Position numbers and translations under genes: made by a program. From a virus, in the IMG/VR virus record IMGVR_UViG_3300003321_001124, positions 1-24,406 of that record: 24,406 nucleotides of DNA; one strand, 5' to 3'. Below the pieces are notes generated by a model. That model ran no database searches. It was not told the DNA's origin and saw nothing but the letters and a program-made list of their open reading frames with translations. Position 1 is the first letter of the stretch. Each line of letters starts with the position of its first letter. Below are positions 21,830-24,406 of the stretch, in pieces.

Positions 21830-23066
21830 GCCAGGCGTAATACAAGAAAAACCACAATCGCTTTCGTTGCAGGATTTACTCAAATTCCTTTCCCAGGCTG
21901 CGCCAAAAGCTGCGGCCGCCATGCCTAGCGGTGGGGGTGGTGGCCCAGTGATGATGCCTGGTCGGGTGGGGCAGATAGGCCAGCCGTTTAGCCCAACGTT
22001 GCCTAACGGCATGAGGCTTCCCGGGCCGATGGGAATGCCGACACCAAATCTGCCCACACCCCAAAACATGCCGGAAATGGGCGCATACAATACCGGCTTT
22101 GAGTTCTCCAACAAAGGCGCCAGGGATGCGGCGGTTGTGACCAATGCAATTCAGGGATTATCGTCTTTGGTGTCTGGGTACAAACAAAAGAAGGAACAAA
22201 AGACCCGGGCACAAGCCGAGAATTACATGAGCCAGATTATTGCGGCTCAACAATCCGGTGATACACAAGCGTTGAATCTCCTTCTTGAAGACCCAAAAGT
22301 AATCAAGACTTTGGAAAAAGGTCTTGAGTATTACATGCCCAAGGTGCCAGGGGAGAAAGCAACGCCGGAGTCCGAAGGAATTCATTCGGCAATTAAGAAA
22401 ACACAACAGCGTCTTGCGGCACCAAACACGCCTGGGGGTGTTTCGATTCCTCGCATGAGTGAAACTCAAGGCGCACAAAACGAAGCTCAGCGCCTGGCAG
22501 CGTTAGCGGCAATGAAAAAGCTCCAGAACGACCCAGAGCTTGCCGCACAACAGGGTTTGGGTACCGCACTTAGCGGTGAAGAAGCTGCTAAGGCTGCTCG
22601 TATTGCAGGTGGCCTTGGGCTTTCTGCTGCCCAATACGCCCAGCTTGAGGAGAATGATCGTAAGGCTCTCCAAGCCTTTGACATGTTCAAGATGGAACAG
22701 GAGAATAAACTACGCCAGCAGGCCGCGGAGATTCAAGGACAAAAGGATGTTGCCACGATTCACGCTGGGCCACTGCACGAACGCGCTCAAATCGCCCGAG
22801 AACTTGGACACGCTCAGATCAAAATGCGTGAACAGTTCGCAAAAGGCAAAGGTGCCGAAGCTGTAAAAACAGCTCTGCAAACCCTTACAAGTCAAGTAAA
22901 TACGCTTCGCGGATACGCAGAAAAAGCGAAGAAAGACGGAAACGACGATATGGCGGCTTCGTACACGAAAGACGCTGATGACCTTCAAAAGAGGTATGAC
23001 GAGCTTCAAAAAGCTTCCCAGTTCGATATTGATTCGATCATTCGGGATGTTCTAGGCAGCGAATAG
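21822..23066 (+). CDS. Helical internal virion protein
   Basis: 414 residues. Start at ATG 21822, with GGAGG six bases upstream and an eight-base overlap with the preceding gene; an in-frame TTG at 21789 lacks such a site. A Pro/Gly/Met-rich N-terminus (to about 85) precedes long charged helices (RLAALAAMKKLQNDPELAAQ, QARELGHAQIKMREQFAKG-like) consistent with a coiled coil. No enzymatic motif seen. It resembles T7 gp15-type or other ejection proteins in composition and place, between two other putative ejection proteins; this is inference, not homology. Confidence 0.6.
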   Translation: MPEPGVIQEKPQSLSLQDLLKFLSQAAPKAAAAMPSGGGGGPVMMPGRVGQIGQPFSPTLPNGMRLPGPMGMPTPNLPTPQNMPEMGAYNTGFEFSNKGARDAAVVTNAIQGLSSLVSGYKQKKEQKTRAQAENYMSQIIAAQQSGDTQALNLLLEDPKVIKTLEKGLEYYMPKVPGEKATPESEGIHSAIKKTQQRLAAPNTPGGVSIPRMSETQGAQNEAQRLAALAAMKKLQNDPELAAQQGLGTALSGEEAAKAARIAGGLGLSAAQYAQLEENDRKALQAFDMFKMEQENKLRQQAAEIQGQKDVATIHAGPLHERAQIARELGHAQIKMREQFAKGKGAEAVKTALQTLTSQVNTLRGYAEKAKKDGNDDMAASYTKDADDLQKRYDELQKASQFDIDSIIRDVLGSE

Positions 23067-23093
23067 CCGCAACTGTTACAGAGTGAAACACTT

Positions 23094-24406
23094 ATGGCAA
23101 AGGGTACATTACCACCTGATGTTGAGGCGTTGATTGATAAGTACGCCAATGAATACGGCGTAAACCCTAAACTTGCTAAGGCCCTTGTAATGCAGGAGTC
23201 TGGCGGCAAGCAGGATGCGCTTTCCAAAAAAGGCGCAATTGGCGTCATGCAGTTGATGCCAAAAACGGCTGAGGAACTTAAAGTTAACCCTTGGGATATG
23301 GAGGATAATATCAAGGGTGGAATGAGATACCTGGCTGATCTTATCAACGCCAACAAAAGCCCGGCGTTGGCGTTGGCGGCATACAACGCCGGACAGTCCA
23401 ACGTAGATACCTACGGTGGTATTCCGCCCTTTGAAGAAACACAAAACTACGTCAAGTCAATCATGGCTAATGCCGAGATGGAATACAACGAAAAACCGGC
23501 AAAAGTCATCGACAGCAAAACCCTCCTGACTCGGGTGATGGCAAAGAAGGACAAGCTCGCCATGCTTCCACCCGAGGTACGTGGAATGGTCCTTGATCGG
23601 TTGTTCGATATGACCGTTGCCGATAAAATACCAAAGGCAATGGACGATCAACAACGGGCATTAATAAAAAAGAACTTTGTAAATAACATTTTAGGAAAAC
23701 AACCAGAAAAGGACGGACAAAACACCGAAGATATAGCCCGCGCGGGTAACATGCCTCATGGTTCTTTTGGCGTCGCGCGTGCAGGTCTGATGGAAGGCTT
23801 GGCTAATACACTTGAAGCACTTCGCCGTGAGGGGTACAAACTCCACTACGGTGACAAAACTGAAATGCCGGCTAATTATGCTGACAAGGGCTTGGTGTTT
23901 TCGGCAGAACAGTGGCTTAAGAACCAAACAAAAGAGCAGCGTGAGGCTACTGCTCCATACGAAACCCGCTCCAAACAACACTCTGTGTTAGGTATACCAT
24001 TTACAAGGGCCGATATTGAGAGCGGTCTAGGCAAGACGCTTGCGTCAGCCCCACTTGATTTGGCTACCACTGAACTAGTTCCAGGAGGAGCTACCAGTAA
24101 ACTTGCAAAAGTCGCAACTGGGGCCGCTAAAGGCGCTGTTGCCGGAGGCGTAACGGCACCCGTTTTTAACCAAAATATGACCTCTGGTGCAGTAGCAGGC
24201 GGCATCGGAGGCGGTGCTTTATCGACACTTGCACTTCCGTTTAGTCGAGCTGGTAAAGTTGTTAGCAAAGCCTCGACACCTGCTACCGACACAGCCGCAA
24301 GCGGCCTTGAAAATATAGCCAAAACAAAGTTCGGTAAAACTCTTAACGAGCTTTCGCCAACACAAAAAATGGAAGCCGTAGCGGCTTGGAAAGAAGAAGC
24401 ACAAAA
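23094..24406 (+). CDS. Ejection protein with lytic transglycosylase domain (partial)
   Basis: At least 437 residues; the frame stays open to the window end, so the C-terminus is missing. Residues 12-125 are a soluble lytic transglycosylase (SLT/T7 gp16-like) domain: catalytic E35 in LVMQESGGKQ, AIGVMQLMP (48-56), and ALAAYNAGQSNV (93-104). It cleaves peptidoglycan glycan strands, probably to pass the tail conduit through the wall at entry. A Gly/Ala-rich hydrophobic stretch (about 345-400) may insert in membrane. The ATG has only a weak AGAG upstream. A large ejection protein would be expected, as T7 gp16 exceeds 1000 residues. Confidence 0.8.
   Translation, partial: MAKGTLPPDVEALIDKYANEYGVNPKLAKALVMQESGGKQDALSKKGAIGVMQLMPKTAEELKVNPWDMEDNIKGGMRYLADLINANKSPALALAAYNAGQSNVDTYGGIPPFEETQNYVKSIMANAEMEYNEKPAKVIDSKTLLTRVMAKKDKLAMLPPEVRGMVLDRLFDMTVADKIPKAMDDQQRALIKKNFVNNILGKQPEKDGQNTEDIARAGNMPHGSFGVARAGLMEGLANTLEALRREGYKLHYGDKTEMPANYADKGLVFSAEQWLKNQTKEQREATAPYETRSKQHSVLGIPFTRADIESGLGKTLASAPLDLATTELVPGGATSKLAKVATGAAKGAVAGGVTAPVFNQNMTSGAVAGGIGGGALSTLALPFSRAGKVVSKASTPATDTAASGLENIAKTKFGKTLNELSPTQKMEAVAAWKEEAQ

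Noticed and set aside
1-24406. tRNA genes, CRISPR arrays, insertion sequences, integrase or diversity-generating retroelement
   Set aside because: No cloverleaf, regularly spaced repeats, transposase, integrase or reverse transcriptase motifs were found on either strand by reading.

Overview
The window is most likely the structural half of a tailed dsDNA phage genome with podovirus-like (short-tailed) organisation, probably from an environmental metagenome. The support is TerL motifs, a portal, scaffold-like and major capsid proteins in canonical order, a P22 gp10 / T7 gp12-type beta-propeller tail protein, a beta-helix tail spike, and long ejection-type proteins with a lytic transglycosylase at the right edge. 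No tape measure, tail tube or sheath gene is visible. The host is inferred, not shown. Two tail-region proteins carry Sec-type signal peptides and many cysteines, in a style I associate with Acidobacteriota; a soil acidobacterial host is a reasonable guess of modest confidence.

Layout. Positions 1-969 hold a short leftward cluster of three small hypothetical genes (104-, 36- and 128-aa scale). Positions 970-1491 form a divergent control region with three short palindromes and a sigma70-like rightward promoter. From 1492 to the end every gene points right, with gaps of only a few bases or 1-44 base overlaps. The order is: packaging (HTH TerS-like protein, zinc-finger protein, structured RNA leader, TerL); lysis cassette (L,D-transpeptidase/Tlde1-like enzyme, holin-like protein, lipoprotein); head (portal, small protein, scaffold-like protein, two head-associated proteins, major capsid protein); a Cys-rich secreted-looking protein; a run of small accessory proteins; a PurD-like ATP-grasp enzyme; fibre and nozzle proteins; an HNH nuclease; a small fibre protein; a Cys-rich beta-helix spike; a head-tail adaptor candidate; and three ejection/internal virion proteins, the last cut by the window end.

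The most interesting item is a 150-base gap (2350-2499) between the zinc-finger gene and terL. It holds four perfect Watson-Crick helices of 12, 9, 10 and 7 bp, arranged as an H-type pseudoknot plus a terminal hairpin just upstream of the terL ribosome binding site. I do not recognise it as a known riboswitch or ribozyme, and it is a good candidate for an undescribed phage RNA element. Next come the ATP-grasp ligase inside the virion cluster with its translationally coupled small partner, the two signal-peptide-bearing tail proteins, and a hairpin that presents the Shine-Dalgarno GGAGG as its loop.
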